Source: Rhodobacter sp. Har01 (GTDB lineage: Bacteria; Pseudomonadota; Alphaproteobacteria; Rhodobacterales; Rhodobacteraceae). Taken from it: a DNA stretch of 64,000 nucleotides. Below, one piece after another: positions 9,486 through 18,136 of the stretch. A model generated the notes under the pieces. It worked only from the letters and a program-made list of their open reading frames with translations. It made no database searches and had not been told where the DNA came from. Within the stretch, counting starts at the first letter, position 1. Every line of letters begins with the position of its first letter. A program made the position numbers and the translations under genes. The stretch covers positions 372,001 to 436,000 of the forward strand of contig NZ_JAJCTD010000003.1 in the NCBI RefSeq assembly GCF_020564565.1, written 5' to 3'.

Positions 9486-10742
9486 ATGACTGACGTGATG
9501 GTACCCGCCCTTGGGGAATCCGTGTCCGAGGCCACCGTGTCCACCTGGTTCAAGAAGCCGGGCGACGCCGTGAAGCAGGACGAGATGCTGTGCGAGTTGG
9601 AAACCGACAAGGTTTCGGTCGAGGTCCCCTCGCCCGTCACCGGCGTTCTGGCCGAGATCATCGCGCCCGAGGGCACGACGGTCGCCGCCAACGCCCGGCT
9701 GGCGATCGTCAGCGAAGGCGGCGCCGCCGCCGCGCCCACGCCCGCGCCGGCCGCCAAGGCCGATCCGCAGGCGAAAGCCGCCGCCCAGGTCGGCTCTCCG
9801 GGGGCCGGCCCCGAGCAGGTGACGCCCCGCCCCGAGGTCGCCGCCAGCCCCTCGGCCCGCAAGGCCATGGCCGAAGCCGGCCTGACCCCCGAACAGGTGC
9901 AGGCCACCGGCCGTGACGGGCGGGTGATGAAGGAAGACGTCGCCCGCACGGTGGCCGGCGCCCCAGGCGCCGCCGCCGCCGCCTCTGCCCCGGCACCCTC
10001 GCCCGCCGCCATTCCCCGCGCCCCGGTCCCGGCCGAGGACGCTGCCCGCGAGGAACGGGTCAAGATGACCCGCCTGCGCCAGACCATCGCGCGCCGCCTG
10101 AAAGACGCCCAGAACTCCGCCGCCATGCTGACGACCTACAACGAGGTCGACATGTCCGGCATCATGGAGCTGCGCAACACCTACAAGGACAGCTTCGAGA
10201 AGAAGCACGGGGTCAAGCTCGGCTTCATGGCCTTCTTCGTGAAGGCCTGCTGCCATGCCCTGAAAGAGGTGCCCGAGGTCAACGCCGAGATCGACGGCAC
10301 CGACGTCGTCTACAAGAACTATGTCCACATGGGCGTCGCCGTCGGCACGCCCACCGGCCTTGTGGTGCCGGTGGTGCGCGACGCCGACCAGATGGGCTTT
10401 GCCGCCATCGAAAAGAAGATCGCCGAACTGGGCCTGCGCGCCCGCGACGGCAAGCTGTCGATGGCCGAGATGCAGGGCGGCAGCTTCACCATCTCGAACG
10501 GCGGCGTCTACGGCAGCCTGATGTCCTCGCCCATCCTCAACCCCCCGCAATCCGGCATCCTCGGCATGCACAAGATCCAGGACCGCCCGGTGGTGGTCGG
10601 TGGCCAGATCGTCATCCGCCCGATGATGTATCTGGCGCTGAGCTACGACCACCGCATCGTCGACGGCAAAGGCGCCGTGACCTTCCTCGTCCGGGTGAAA
10701 GAGGCGCTGGAAGACCCCCGCCGCCTGCTGATGGACCTGTAA
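9486..10742 (+). CDS. sucB: dihydrolipoamide succinyltransferase (E2 of 2-oxoglutarate dehydrogenase)
   Basis: E2 transfers succinyl groups from its lipoyl arm to CoA. The protein has 418 residues. It has one lipoyl domain (residues 1-78) with Lys42 in ETDKVSVE as the lipoylation site, an Ala/Pro-rich linker, a peripheral-subunit-binding domain (about 113-150), and a catalytic domain ending with DHRIVDG (His389, Asp393). The ATG at 9486 follows GGGAGAAAG and begins [13 protein letters not shown]. The frame is open far upstream, but that extension runs inside sucA. Confidence 0.97.
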   Translation: MTDVMVPALGESVSEATVSTWFKKPGDAVKQDEMLCELETDKVSVEVPSPVTGVLAEIIAPEGTTVAANARLAIVSEGGAAAAPTPAPAAKADPQAKAAAQVGSPGAGPEQVTPRPEVAASPSARKAMAEAGLTPEQVQATGRDGRVMKEDVARTVAGAPGAAAAASAPAPSPAAIPRAPVPAEDAAREERVKMTRLRQTIARRLKDAQNSAAMLTTYNEVDMSGIMELRNTYKDSFEKKHGVKLGFMAFFVKACCHALKEVPEVNAEIDGTDVVYKNYVHMGVAVGTPTGLVVPVVRDADQMGFAAIEKKIAELGLRARDGKLSMAEMQGGSFTISNGGVYGSLMSSPILNPPQSGILGMHKIQDRPVVVGGQIVIRPMMYLALSYDHRIVDGKGAVTFLVRVKEALEDPRRLLMDL

Positions 10743-10753
10743 GCGGGCAACGT

Positions 10754-10777
10754 AGGATGGGCAATCTTGCCCATCCT
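10754..10777. terminator. inverted repeat after sucB
   Basis: AGGATGGGCAA at 10754-10764 pairs with TTGCCCATCCT at 10767-10777 with a two-base centre, starting 11 bp after the sucB stop. There is no U-run, so it is either a weak terminator or one of the GTAGGATGGGC-type extragenic palindromes that I recall as common in this family. Confidence 0.6.
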
Positions 10778-10826
10778 GCGGGCGATGGCGCGCAGCGAAC
10801 ACCTGTCTCCAATCCCTAGGCCCCCC

Positions 10827-11234
10827 ATGACCCGTCCCCACGTCCCCCTCGCCCTGATCGGCATCGTTTGCGGCCTTCCCGCCGTCGCCCAGGACCGCGC
10901 CGCCGCCTACGGCCAGGTCCTTGACCGGGCGATGACGGAATTCCGCGTCTTCCTCACCTGCACCGCGCTGGAGCCAAGCGCCCAGGCCTCTGTCCGCGAC
11001 ATCTGGAAGAAGCAGGTCACCGAGACGCTGGCCGTTCTGGCGAACAACGGCGTCTCGCCGCCCAACCTGGTGGCCTTCACCGCCAGCGCCCTGCCGGGAA
11101 GCCTGACGCTGCCACCCGACACGCCCTTCTCCGAAGTCATCGCCTTCTGCGCCGAAGACCCCGACTGGATGCAGCGTCTGGTCCGGCTGGAGTTCACCCG
11201 CCTGCCCCAGGCCCTTGCCAAAGCCGCGCCATGA
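10827..11234 (+). CDS. small secreted protein of unknown function
   Basis: The product has 135 residues. The ATG at 10827 was chosen because it opens a signal peptide (MTRPHVPLALIGIVCGLPAVAQ). An upstream in-frame ATG at 10767 would begin inside the palindrome after sucB. The mature part has two cysteines (FLTCTALEP and IAFCAEDP) that could form a disulfide. No family was recognised. Its TGA overlaps the start of the next gene by four bases. Confidence 0.6.
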   Translation: MTRPHVPLALIGIVCGLPAVAQDRAAAYGQVLDRAMTEFRVFLTCTALEPSAQASVRDIWKKQVTETLAVLANNGVSPPNLVAFTASALPGSLTLPPDTPFSEVIAFCAEDPDWMQRLVRLEFTRLPQALAKAAP

Positions 11235-12196
11235 CCGGCGCCCCGGTCGCCCTCTTGGCCTGCATGCGCAACGAGGGGGTCTTCCTTCTCGAATGGCTGG
11301 CCTATCACCGGGTGATCGGCTTCGATCCGGTGCTGGTGGCGACGAACGACTGCACCGACGGATCAGACGCCCTGCTGGACCGGCTAGCGGCCGCGGGCGC
11401 GGTGGTGCATCTGGCCAACCCCACACCCCCGGGCGAGGCGCCACAGGATCACGGCATGCGGCGCGCGCTGGCCTGGCTGTCCGACAGCCCGGCCGAGTGG
11501 CTGGCGCATCTCGACAGCGACGAATTCCTCAACGTCGCCCATGGCGCGGGCCGGGTGCAGGACCTGCTGGCCCTGGCTGGCGCGGCGCATGTGATCGCCC
11601 TGCCCTGGCGGGCCTTCGGCGACAGCGGCCTGACCGACTGGCCGGGCGAGACGCTGCCCGCCTTCACCGCCTGCGAGGCCGCGCCCGGCCCCGAGACGAC
11701 CAAGTTCAAGTCGCTGTTCCGCTTCCGTGCCTTTGCCCATTGCTCGGACCACATGCCGACCCGGCCGCGGATTGCCGCGCCGCGGGTGGTGAGCAGCGCC
11801 GGGGAACCGCTGGACGGCGCGGTGCTGCTGGGCCCGCCGCGGGCCAGGTATCGCCCGCTTGACCGCGCCTTGGCGCCGGGGGCCTGCGTGAACCACTATG
11901 CCGTCCGCTCTCGAGATACCTTCCTGATGAAGAACGACCGCGGCGATGGCCAGGGCAAGACCAGCGACAAGTATCACCTGAACGGCCGCTGGCACCGCAT
12001 GGCCAACCGCAACGAGGCACAGGACCGATCGATCCTGCGGCATTGGCCGGCGACCCGGGCCGAGATCGACCGCCTGCGCGCCCTGCCCGGCGTGGCCGAG
12101 GCCGAGACCGACTGCCTGGCCGACTTTGCCGCCCGCAAGGCGCGGCTGCTGATCCCCGCCACCCTTCGCGCCTGGACCAAGGGAGCTGCTGCATGA
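11231..12196 (+). CDS. glycosyltransferase-like protein (GT2, Glyco_tranf_2_4 type)
   Basis: The protein has 321 residues. It opens LLACMRNEGVFLLEWLAYHR, the signature of the Glyco_tranf_2_4/GT92-like group found in bacterial polysaccharide loci. A D-x-D metal and nucleotide-sugar motif occurs as LDSDEF, and a conserved histidine/tyrosine segment (VNHYAVRS) lies in the C-terminal third. The acceptor is unknown. ATGA overlaps at both ends couple it to the secreted protein before it and the MAPEG gene after it. Confidence 0.75.
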   Translation: MTGAPVALLACMRNEGVFLLEWLAYHRVIGFDPVLVATNDCTDGSDALLDRLAAAGAVVHLANPTPPGEAPQDHGMRRALAWLSDSPAEWLAHLDSDEFLNVAHGAGRVQDLLALAGAAHVIALPWRAFGDSGLTDWPGETLPAFTACEAAPGPETTKFKSLFRFRAFAHCSDHMPTRPRIAAPRVVSSAGEPLDGAVLLGPPRARYRPLDRALAPGACVNHYAVRSRDTFLMKNDRGDGQGKTSDKYHLNGRWHRMANRNEAQDRSILRHWPATRAEIDRLRALPGVAEAETDCLADFAARKARLLIPATLRAWTKGAAA

Positions 12197-12588
12197 CCCC
12201 CGAACTGACCGCCCTTGCCCTGTGCGGCCTGTTGCAGGCCGTGCAATTCCTGCTGTTCGCCGTGCCCGCGAACCTGGAACTGGGCACCCGCTACACCGCC
12301 GGCCCACGCGACAAGCCGCCCGAGCATGGCCTGTCCACCCTGACCGGCCGGCTGCAGCGGGCGATGAACAACCACTTCGAGGGGCTGATCCTGTTCACCC
12401 TTGCCGTGGTCGTGGTCACCGTCGGCGGCCAGTCGTCAGCCGTGACGCAAGCCGCCGCCTGGGCCTTCCTGGGCGCGCGTGTTCTCTACATCCCGGCCTA
12501 CGCCCTTGGCTGGCGCCCCTGGCGCTCGGTCATCTGGAGCGTCGGCTTCTTCGCCACCCTCCTGATGCTGGCGGCCGCTCTCATCTGA
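12193..12588 (+). CDS. MAPEG-family membrane protein
   Basis: The protein has 131 residues and four hydrophobic segments. The loop with [14 protein letters not shown] and the [10 protein letters not shown] motif fit the MAPEG fold (membrane-associated eicosanoid/glutathione metabolism). Bacterial members have no assigned substrate. The ATG at 12193 overlaps the TGA of the glycosyltransferase. The third gene of a small coupled set inside the suc-lpd region, it has no visible link to the TCA enzymes. Confidence 0.75.
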   Translation: MTPELTALALCGLLQAVQFLLFAVPANLELGTRYTAGPRDKPPEHGLSTLTGRLQRAMNNHFEGLILFTLAVVVVTVGGQSSAVTQAAAWAFLGARVLYIPAYALGWRPWRSVIWSVGFFATLLMLAAALI

Positions 12589-12602
12589 CGTCTGGCGCAA
12601 AG

Positions 12603-12631
12603 CCATACGTCTGCCATACGTAAACCATACG
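12603..12631 (+). promoter_or_regulatory. three CCATACG direct repeats with 11-bp period upstream of lpd
   Basis: CCATACG occurs at 12603-12609, 12614-12620 and 12625-12631. The starts are exactly 11 bp apart, placing the copies on one face of the helix. The last copy ends 36 bp before the lpd ATG, within a 79-bp gap. Such in-phase direct repeats are typical of sites for response regulators or other tandem-binding activators or repressors. The regulator is not identifiable here. Confidence 0.55.
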
Positions 12632-12667
12632 CGGCGCCGACGCGCCGAACCCGAAAGGACCCGACCC

Positions 12668-14056
12668 ATGGCTGACTTCGACGTGATCGTGATCGGCGCC
12701 GGCCCCGGCGGCTATGTCTGCGCCATCCGCGCCGCGCAGCTGGGCCTCAAGGTCGCCGTGGTCGAGGGGCGCGAGACGTTGGGTGGCACCTGCCTGAACG
12801 TCGGCTGCATCCCCTCGAAGGCGATGCTGCACGCCACGCATGCCCTGCACGACGCCCAGGAAAACTTCGAGAAGATGGGCCTGATGGGGGCCAAGCCCAA
12901 GGTCGATTGGGACCGCATGCTGCGCTACAAGGACGATGTGGTGACAACCAACACCAAGGGCGTCGAATTCCTGTTCAAGAAGAACAAGGTGACCTGGCTG
13001 AAAGGTTGGGGCAACATCCCCGAACCCGGCAAGGTCAAGGTCGGCGACGAGGTGCACGAGGCAAAGCACATCGTGATTGCAACGGGGTCCGAGGCATCGG
13101 TCCTTCCCGGCATCACCCTGGACGAAGAGGTGATCGTGACCTCGACCGGCGCCCTTTCCCTGCCGAAGATCCCGAAAAGCATGGTGGTCATCGGCGCCGG
13201 GGTGATCGGGCTGGAGATGGGCAGCGTCTATGCCAGGCTGGGGGCCGAGGTGACGGTGGTGGAATACCTCGACGCCATCACGCCCGGCATGGATGCCGAG
13301 GTCGCCAAGGCCTTCCAGCGCATCCTGCAGAAGCAGGGCCTCAAGTTCATCCTGGGCGCCGCCGTGCAGGTTGTCGAGAAGACAAAGAAGGGCGCCAAGG
13401 TGGCCTGGAAGCTGCGCAAGGACGACAGCCCCGGCGAGATCGAAGCCGATGTCGTGCTGGTCGCGACGGGCCGCAAACCCTATACCGCCGGACTGGGGCT
13501 TGCAGGCCTTGGGGTCGAGATGGGGCCGCGCGGCACGATCCTGACCGACGGGCAGTATCGCACCAATATCAGCGGCTTGTATGCCATCGGCGACGCCATC
13601 GCCGGGCCGATGCTGGCGCACAAGGCCGAGGATGAAGGCATGGCCCTGGCCGAGATCATGGCCGGCAAGTATGGCCATGTGAACTATGGCGTGATCCCCG
13701 GCGTGGTCTACACCACGCCCGAGGTGGCCACCGTGGGCCTGACCGAGGAACAGCTCAAGGACCAGGGCCGCGCCTACAAGGTGGGCAAGTTCAACTTCAT
13801 GGCCAACGGCCGCGCCAAGGCGGTGTTCCAGGGCGACGGCTTCGTCAAGATGCTGGCGGACAAGGAAACCGACCGTATCCTCGGCTGCCACATCATCGGC
13901 CCTGGCGCCGGCGACCTGATCCATGAGATCTGCGTGGCGATGGAATTCGGCGCCAGCGCACAAGATATCGCGCTGACCTGCCACGCCCACCCCACCTATA
14001 GCGAGGCCGTGCGCGAAGCCGCCCTTGCCTGCGGCGACGGCCCGATCCACGCCTGA
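12668..14056 (+). CDS. lpd: dihydrolipoyl dehydrogenase (E3)
   Basis: This FAD/NAD enzyme reoxidises the dihydrolipoyl arm of SucB. It has 462 residues. The FAD motif is GAGPGG (residues 10-15), the redox disulfide is Cys42/Cys47 in [13 protein letters not shown], the NAD-binding [11 protein letters not shown] lies mid-protein, and the C-terminal active-site segment is HAHPTYSE (His441, Glu446). The distance from sucAB and the repeats at 12603-12631 suggest it has its own promoter. A shared terminator follows. Confidence 0.97.
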   Translation: MADFDVIVIGAGPGGYVCAIRAAQLGLKVAVVEGRETLGGTCLNVGCIPSKAMLHATHALHDAQENFEKMGLMGAKPKVDWDRMLRYKDDVVTTNTKGVEFLFKKNKVTWLKGWGNIPEPGKVKVGDEVHEAKHIVIATGSEASVLPGITLDEEVIVTSTGALSLPKIPKSMVVIGAGVIGLEMGSVYARLGAEVTVVEYLDAITPGMDAEVAKAFQRILQKQGLKFILGAAVQVVEKTKKGAKVAWKLRKDDSPGEIEADVVLVATGRKPYTAGLGLAGLGVEMGPRGTILTDGQYRTNISGLYAIGDAIAGPMLAHKAEDEGMALAEIMAGKYGHVNYGVIPGVVYTTPEVATVGLTEEQLKDQGRAYKVGKFNFMANGRAKAVFQGDGFVKMLADKETDRILGCHIIGPGAGDLIHEICVAMEFGASAQDIALTCHAHPTYSEAVREAALACGDGPIHA

Positions 14057-14062
14057 CGGGCA

Positions 14063-14095
14063 GTCTTCTGCGGGCCCCTCAGGCCCGCAGAAGAC
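14063..14095. terminator. bidirectional terminator between lpd and the pirin gene
   Basis: GTCTTCTGCGGGCC at 14063-14076 pairs perfectly with GGCCCGCAGAAGAC at 14082-14095 around a 5-base loop. It lies 6 bp after the lpd stop and abuts the stop of the convergent pirin gene (14097-14099). Confidence 0.8.
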
Positions 14096-14096
14096 C

Positions 14097-15008
14097 CTAG
14101 TGCGCCGGACGAATGAAGGTGCCGTTGCGCAACTCGGCGAAGGCTTGGCGCAACTCGGCCTCTGTGTTCATCACGATCGGCCCGGCCCAGGCCACCGGCT
14201 CTTCAATCGGGGCGCCGCTGATCAGAAGAAAGCGCACGCCCTGCGGCCCCGCGGTCACCGTGACCGTATCGCCGGCGCCGAAGCGCACCAGCGTGCGGTT
14301 GCCCGACAGGTCGCGGATGTTGACCTCACGCCCTGCCACTTCCTTTTCCAGCAGCACGCCCTCGGGCGCGGCGGCATCGGCGAAACGGGCAGCGCCGTCA
14401 AAGACATAGGCAAAGGCACGGCGGCGGGTGTCGATGCGGAATTCCTTGCGGCGGCCGGGGGGCACCGAGATATCCAGATACTGCGGATCGGCGGCAATGC
14501 CGTCGACCGGGCTTTTCACCCCGCGCCAGTCGCCGATCACCACCCGGATCGTGGTGCCGTCATCCTCATGCCGCTCGGGCAGTTCGACTGCAGAAATGTC
14601 CTGATAGCGTGGCGCGGTCATCTTCAGGGCCTTGGGCAGGTTTCCCCAAAGCTGGAAGCCGTGCATCCGGCCCTGCCCGTCACCCTTGGGCATCTCCTGG
14701 TGCAGGATGCCGCGCCCGGCGGTCATCAGTTGCAGCGAGCCCGGCCCCAGAACGCCCCGGTTACCCAGCGAATCGCCATGTTCCACGGTGCCGGCCAGCA
14801 CATAGGTGATGGTCTCGATGCCGCGGTGCGGATGCCACGGGAACCCGGCCGAATAGTCGCGCGGATGGTCTCCACGGAAATCGTCGAACAGCAGGAAGGG
14901 ATCGGCTTCGGTCGGGTCCTGAAAGCCGAAGGCGCGGTGCAGGTGGACGCCGGCACCCTCGATATGCGGCTGGGCGCGGCGGGCTTCCAGAACGGGGCGG
15001 ATCGACAT
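14097..15008 (-). CDS. pirin family protein (cupin)
   Basis: The protein has 303 residues. It carries the pirin N-terminal cupin signature: FDDFRGDHP, then PHRGIETITYVL with the metal-binding His and Glu, then GRGILHQEMP. Bacterial pirins bind iron; some act as quercetinases or as partners of pyruvate dehydrogenase or transcription factors. The ATG at 15008 is preceded by AAGGAGA on the minus strand. The GntR gene lies just upstream on the same strand, with a palindrome in the gap. Confidence 0.9.
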   Translation of the reverse strand: MSIRPVLEARRAQPHIEGAGVHLHRAFGFQDPTEADPFLLFDDFRGDHPRDYSAGFPWHPHRGIETITYVLAGTVEHGDSLGNRGVLGPGSLQLMTAGRGILHQEMPKGDGQGRMHGFQLWGNLPKALKMTAPRYQDISAVELPERHEDDGTTIRVVIGDWRGVKSPVDGIAADPQYLDISVPPGRRKEFRIDTRRRAFAYVFDGAARFADAAAPEGVLLEKEVAGREVNIRDLSGNRTLVRFGAGDTVTVTAGPQGVRFLLISGAPIEEPVAWAGPIVMNTEAELRQAFAELRNGTFIRPAH

Positions 15009-15077
15009 GGCCGGTCTCCTTGAAAGGCAAATCTTGCAGCCAAGATGGGGCGAAAGGGGCGCCCGACCAAGGCGCAA

Positions 15078-15098
15078 ATGCACATGCTGATTGTGCAT
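15078..15098. promoter_or_regulatory. ATGCACA-N7-TGTGCAT palindrome upstream of the pirin gene
   Basis: Perfect 7-bp half-sites at 15078-15084 and 15092-15098 are separated by 7 bp, 70-90 bp upstream of the pirin start and just after the GntR stop. It is a good candidate operator for the adjacent FCD-type GntR regulator or for another dimeric factor. Confidence 0.5.
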
Positions 15099-15110
15099 GG
15101 ATGCAGAGGC

Positions 15111-15761
15111 TCACCCCGCCAGATGCCGCAACCCCTGGGTCACGTCGGTCCGGACCGCAAGCCGCAGGCCAGGCTCATCGCCCGCCCGCAGCGCAGCCAG
15201 GATCATCCGGTGGTGCGTCGGCGGCTCGCGCCGGTTCAGCCTTGCGTAGACCGCGCGCATGGTGGGACCAAGCTGCAGCCAGACCGTCTCGGTCAGGGCC
15301 AGCATCGCCGGGGTCTGGGCGCGCAGATACAGCGCGCGGTGAAACTCAAGGTTGGTGCGCACATAGGCCACCGCGTCTTGCCGCAGCGCGGCCTCGGTGT
15401 TCTGCGCGTTGATCGCGGTCAGGCGCTCGATCAGCGCGAAGTGTGCCCGCGGCAGCGCACGTGCGGCCATCTCGGGTTCCAGCATCGCCCGCACAGCGGC
15501 CAGTTCTTCAACCCGCTCGGGCGAGAGCTCGGGCGTGGACAGACGGCCGGACGACGACATCGTCAGCGCCCCTTCGGCCACCAGCCGCCGCGCCGCCTCG
15601 CGTGCGGGTGTCATCGAGACGCCGAACTGCCGGGCGATCCCGCGCAGCGTCAGCGCCACGCCCGGCGCCAGCTCGCCATGCATCACCTGCTGGCGCAACG
15701 TGCGATACAGCCGCTCATGCGCAGCGGCATCCGGGGCCGGGGGGCGGGTCGGCAAGGCCAT
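15111..15761 (-). CDS. GntR family regulator, FCD (FadR-like) type
   Basis: The protein has 216 residues. The winged helix (about residues 15-80) has the GntR pattern LRGIARQFGVSMTPAREAARRLVAEGAL. The C-terminal all-helical FCD domain has the metal-ligand pattern with LEFHRALY and a late HHRMI segment. The ATG at 15761 was chosen because the frame further upstream lacks GntR-like sequence. It is upstream of the pirin gene on the same strand and may regulate it. Confidence 0.85.
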   Translation of the reverse strand: MALPTRPPAPDAAAHERLYRTLRQQVMHGELAPGVALTLRGIARQFGVSMTPAREAARRLVAEGALTMSSSGRLSTPELSPERVEELAAVRAMLEPEMAARALPRAHFALIERLTAINAQNTEAALRQDAVAYVRTNLEFHRALYLRAQTPAMLALTETVWLQLGPTMRAVYARLNRREPPTHHRMILAALRAGDEPGLRLAVRTDVTQGLRHLAG

Positions 15762-15793
15762 GCCGTACAGGGAAGCAAAGCCCCGCCCGGGGG

Positions 15794-16486
15794 TCAATCC
15801 CCGAAGCGCAACCGGTGCAGGTCTTCGCCATGCGCCCGCAGCCAGGCCCGTTCCCGCCGCCAGTCTGGGCAGATGTCCGAAACGACCTGCCAATAGGCTG
15901 GTGAGTGGTTCATCTCGACCAGATGCGCCACTTCATGCGCTGCAACGTAATCCAGCACCGAAGGCGGCGCGAGGATCAGTCGCCAGGAATACATCAGCCG
16001 CCCGTCCGGACTGCATGAACCCCAGCGCGACCGCGTATCCCTCAGGGTCAGTTGCAGATAACCGCGCCCCACCAGGCCCGCATATCGGGTGGAGGCCGTC
16101 GCCAGCCGGTCCCGGGCCAGGGTCTTCAGCCAGGCCGCCACCCGCACCGCCGCCACTGCCGGATCGCCGGGCACCAGGAGGCGACCACCGTCCACCCGCA
16201 CCGACCGGCCCGGCCCCGGTTCCAAGCACAGCGGCACCCCTTCGACCGGCAGCGTGGTCCCCAGCGCGACCCGCGCCCCCGCGGCTTCGGGCATCCCGGC
16301 CAGGGTGGTGCGCAGCCAGTCTTCTTGCGCCATCAGGAACCCCAGCGCCTCGCGCTCTCGCGCGCGTTGCGGCAGGGTCAGCGTCACCTTGCCGTCCAGC
16401 CGCGATACCCTGAGCGAGAACCGCCGCGCCCGGGCCGAGCGGCGCAGGTGAACCTCGACCGGCGGATTTCCCGGCAAAACCGGCAT
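15794..16486 (-). CDS. YgjP-like zinc metallopeptidase domain protein (DUF45)
   Basis: The protein has 230 residues. The zinc motif is HEVAHLVEMNHS near residue 180, followed by the downstream SPAYW. The stretch RWGSCSPDGRLMYSWRL is the hallmark of the YgjP/M48-like DUF45 family (predicted metal-dependent hydrolase). The ATG at 16486 is preceded by AAGGGAAAAG. It diverges from the FYDLN-acid gene and ends 32 bp before the GntR start. Confidence 0.85.
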   Translation of the reverse strand: MPVLPGNPPVEVHLRRSARARRFSLRVSRLDGKVTLTLPQRAREREALGFLMAQEDWLRTTLAGMPEAAGARVALGTTLPVEGVPLCLEPGPGRSVRVDGGRLLVPGDPAVAAVRVAAWLKTLARDRLATASTRYAGLVGRGYLQLTLRDTRSRWGSCSPDGRLMYSWRLILAPPSVLDYVAAHEVAHLVEMNHSPAYWQVVSDICPDWRRERAWLRAHGEDLHRLRFGD

Positions 16487-16610
16487 TCTTTTCCCTTGCA
16501 AAGCGGTTGCGCAGGGCGCATCTGCGCCATGTGACAAAGCCTTTGACAGCCGCCCCGCGCTATGGCAAGGGGCTGCTTTCCGGATTGCCCGAAACCGAAG
16601 GGACCAACCC

Positions 16611-16943
16611 ATGCCCAAGCAAGAATGGGGCACGAAGCGCATCTGCCCGACCACCGGCAAGCGCTTTTACGACCTGAACCGCAGCCCCGTCGTCAGCCCC
16701 TACACGGGCGAAGTGGTGGACATCGAATCCGTCCGCCGCAAGATGGCCGCCGCGGTGATCAGCCGGGTCGTGCCCGAAAAGGACGACACCCTGGTCGACG
16801 AGCTTGAGGTGGACGAGGATCTGCTGGAAGCCGCCGTCCCGGACGATGCCGAGCTGGACGACGACCTGCTGGAAGACGACGCCGACGACAACGTTTCGCT
16901 GGACGAACTGGCCGACGTTCCCGGCGACGAGGAAGACGTCTGA
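16611..16943 (+). CDS. FYDLN-acid family protein (TIGR02300)
   Basis: The protein has 110 residues. The N-terminal third is a conserved CxxTGKRFYDLNRSPVVSPY-type module. The second half is extremely acidic (long Asp/Glu runs with many DDD and EDDADD). This matches the alphaproteobacterial TIGR02300 family, whose function is unknown. One N-terminal cysteine (RICPTTGKRFYDLN) suggests a relic of a zinc-ribbon. It is divergent from the metallopeptidase gene. Confidence 0.9.
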   Translation: MPKQEWGTKRICPTTGKRFYDLNRSPVVSPYTGEVVDIESVRRKMAAAVISRVVPEKDDTLVDELEVDEDLLEAAVPDDAELDDDLLEDDADDNVSLDELADVPGDEEDV

Positions 16944-17047
16944 CGCACCTGCGATCCGGCCCGGGGGCCTGCATTTTCCACTTGCAGCCCTCCGCGCCTT
17001 CGCCTAGACACCCGGCACCGCGGCGGGAACTCCGCGGGACCTCCGGT

Positions 17048-17123
<76 letters not shown>

Positions 17124-17326
17124 GTCACTTCCATCCAAACCATTGAAATAGCTTAGGCCGCCAGACAGGCCGCCGCTCGCAAAGCGGTTGTGTGTCGGCT
17201 TGGGCGGTGTTGAATCGGTCCGGCTGGTGCCGCTCAGGGCAAGGCCACGCCACTTGAGTCATGGGTGAGGCCGAACCGGGTTCCGCCTCAAGGCCATGCG
17301 GTCGGTCGGGGCCCGTGCCTGGTGCG

Positions 17327-18133
17327 TCAGTGGTCCATGGCCCGACCTGGACGGCCCGGATCGGCCGGTTTCTTCGCGCGAAGGTGGGTCGGGCAATGCT
17401 CGCCGCTGTCGAGAACGGGGATCATGCGGCGCCAGATGTCGATGTTGCGGTCGACGAAATCGCGTCCCAGGGTCCTCGCCGCACGTTCGCCGATGTCTCC
17501 CTGCAGGCCGGCAAGTTCTTCGCGCGCCCGGGTTCGATACCAGAGGTTGCGCGACTGGATGTCGATGCTGTCAAAGCCCGCCACCGTCATCGCGTCACGG
17601 TAGCGCTCCGGCGTCGCCATGCCGAAATCAAGCCCTTCGGCCGCGATGTAGGCGGCCATGCGCGGTGACACATCTTCGGTGCCGATCAGCCAGTCGGAGG
17701 CCAGGAACCAGCCGCCGGGCCTCAGCACGCGAAGGACCTCTGCCATCAGGGCGTGCTTGTCGGAAATGTGGATGATCGAATCCTTCGAGAACACCACGTC
17801 GAAGGTGCAGGGCGGAAAGGGCAGCGGGCCGGGGGCGACCTTGGCCAGGCCGATGCGCGCGCCGAGACCGGCCTTTGCCACCAGGGCACGGGCATGGCTC
17901 AGCACCGCGTCCTCGACGTCGATCCCGGTGACGTAGCCCGCGCCGTGGGCACGGACCAGGGCAATGTCGATGCCACCCGCGCCGCAGCCGATGTCCAGAA
18001 CGGATCGTCCTGCAAGAGCCTGCGTGCCGATCACGCGGGCGACCTCTTCGGCGCCGCCGGGGGAAAGAAAGCCCTCACCCCATATGGCCTCAAGCATGGC
18101 GATCATGTGCGGCGGATAGTGCTCTTCGCTCAT
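17327..18133 (-). CDS. SAM-dependent methyltransferase, phosphoethanolamine/amine N-methyltransferase-like
   Basis: The protein has 268 residues. Motif I is VLDIGCGAGGIDIAL near residue 45, and the motif FSKDSIIHISDKHALMAEV resembles the post-I region of plant and bacterial phosphoethanolamine N-methyltransferases. The last gene of the 13-gene operon, it starts 3 bp after the amidohydrolase. The acceptor may be an amine of the pathway, but this is inference. Alternatively it is a generic UbiE/Methyltransf_11 enzyme. Confidence 0.75.
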   Translation of the reverse strand: MSEEHYPPHMIAMLEAIWGEGFLSPGGAEEVARVIGTQALAGRSVLDIGCGAGGIDIALVRAHGAGYVTGIDVEDAVLSHARALVAKAGLGARIGLAKVAPGPLPFPPCTFDVVFSKDSIIHISDKHALMAEVLRVLRPGGWFLASDWLIGTEDVSPRMAAYIAAEGLDFGMATPERYRDAMTVAGFDSIDIQSRNLWYRTRAREELAGLQGDIGERAARTLGRDFVDRNIDIWRRMIPVLDSGEHCPTHLRAKKPADPGRPGRAMDH

Positions 18134-18136
18134 CGG

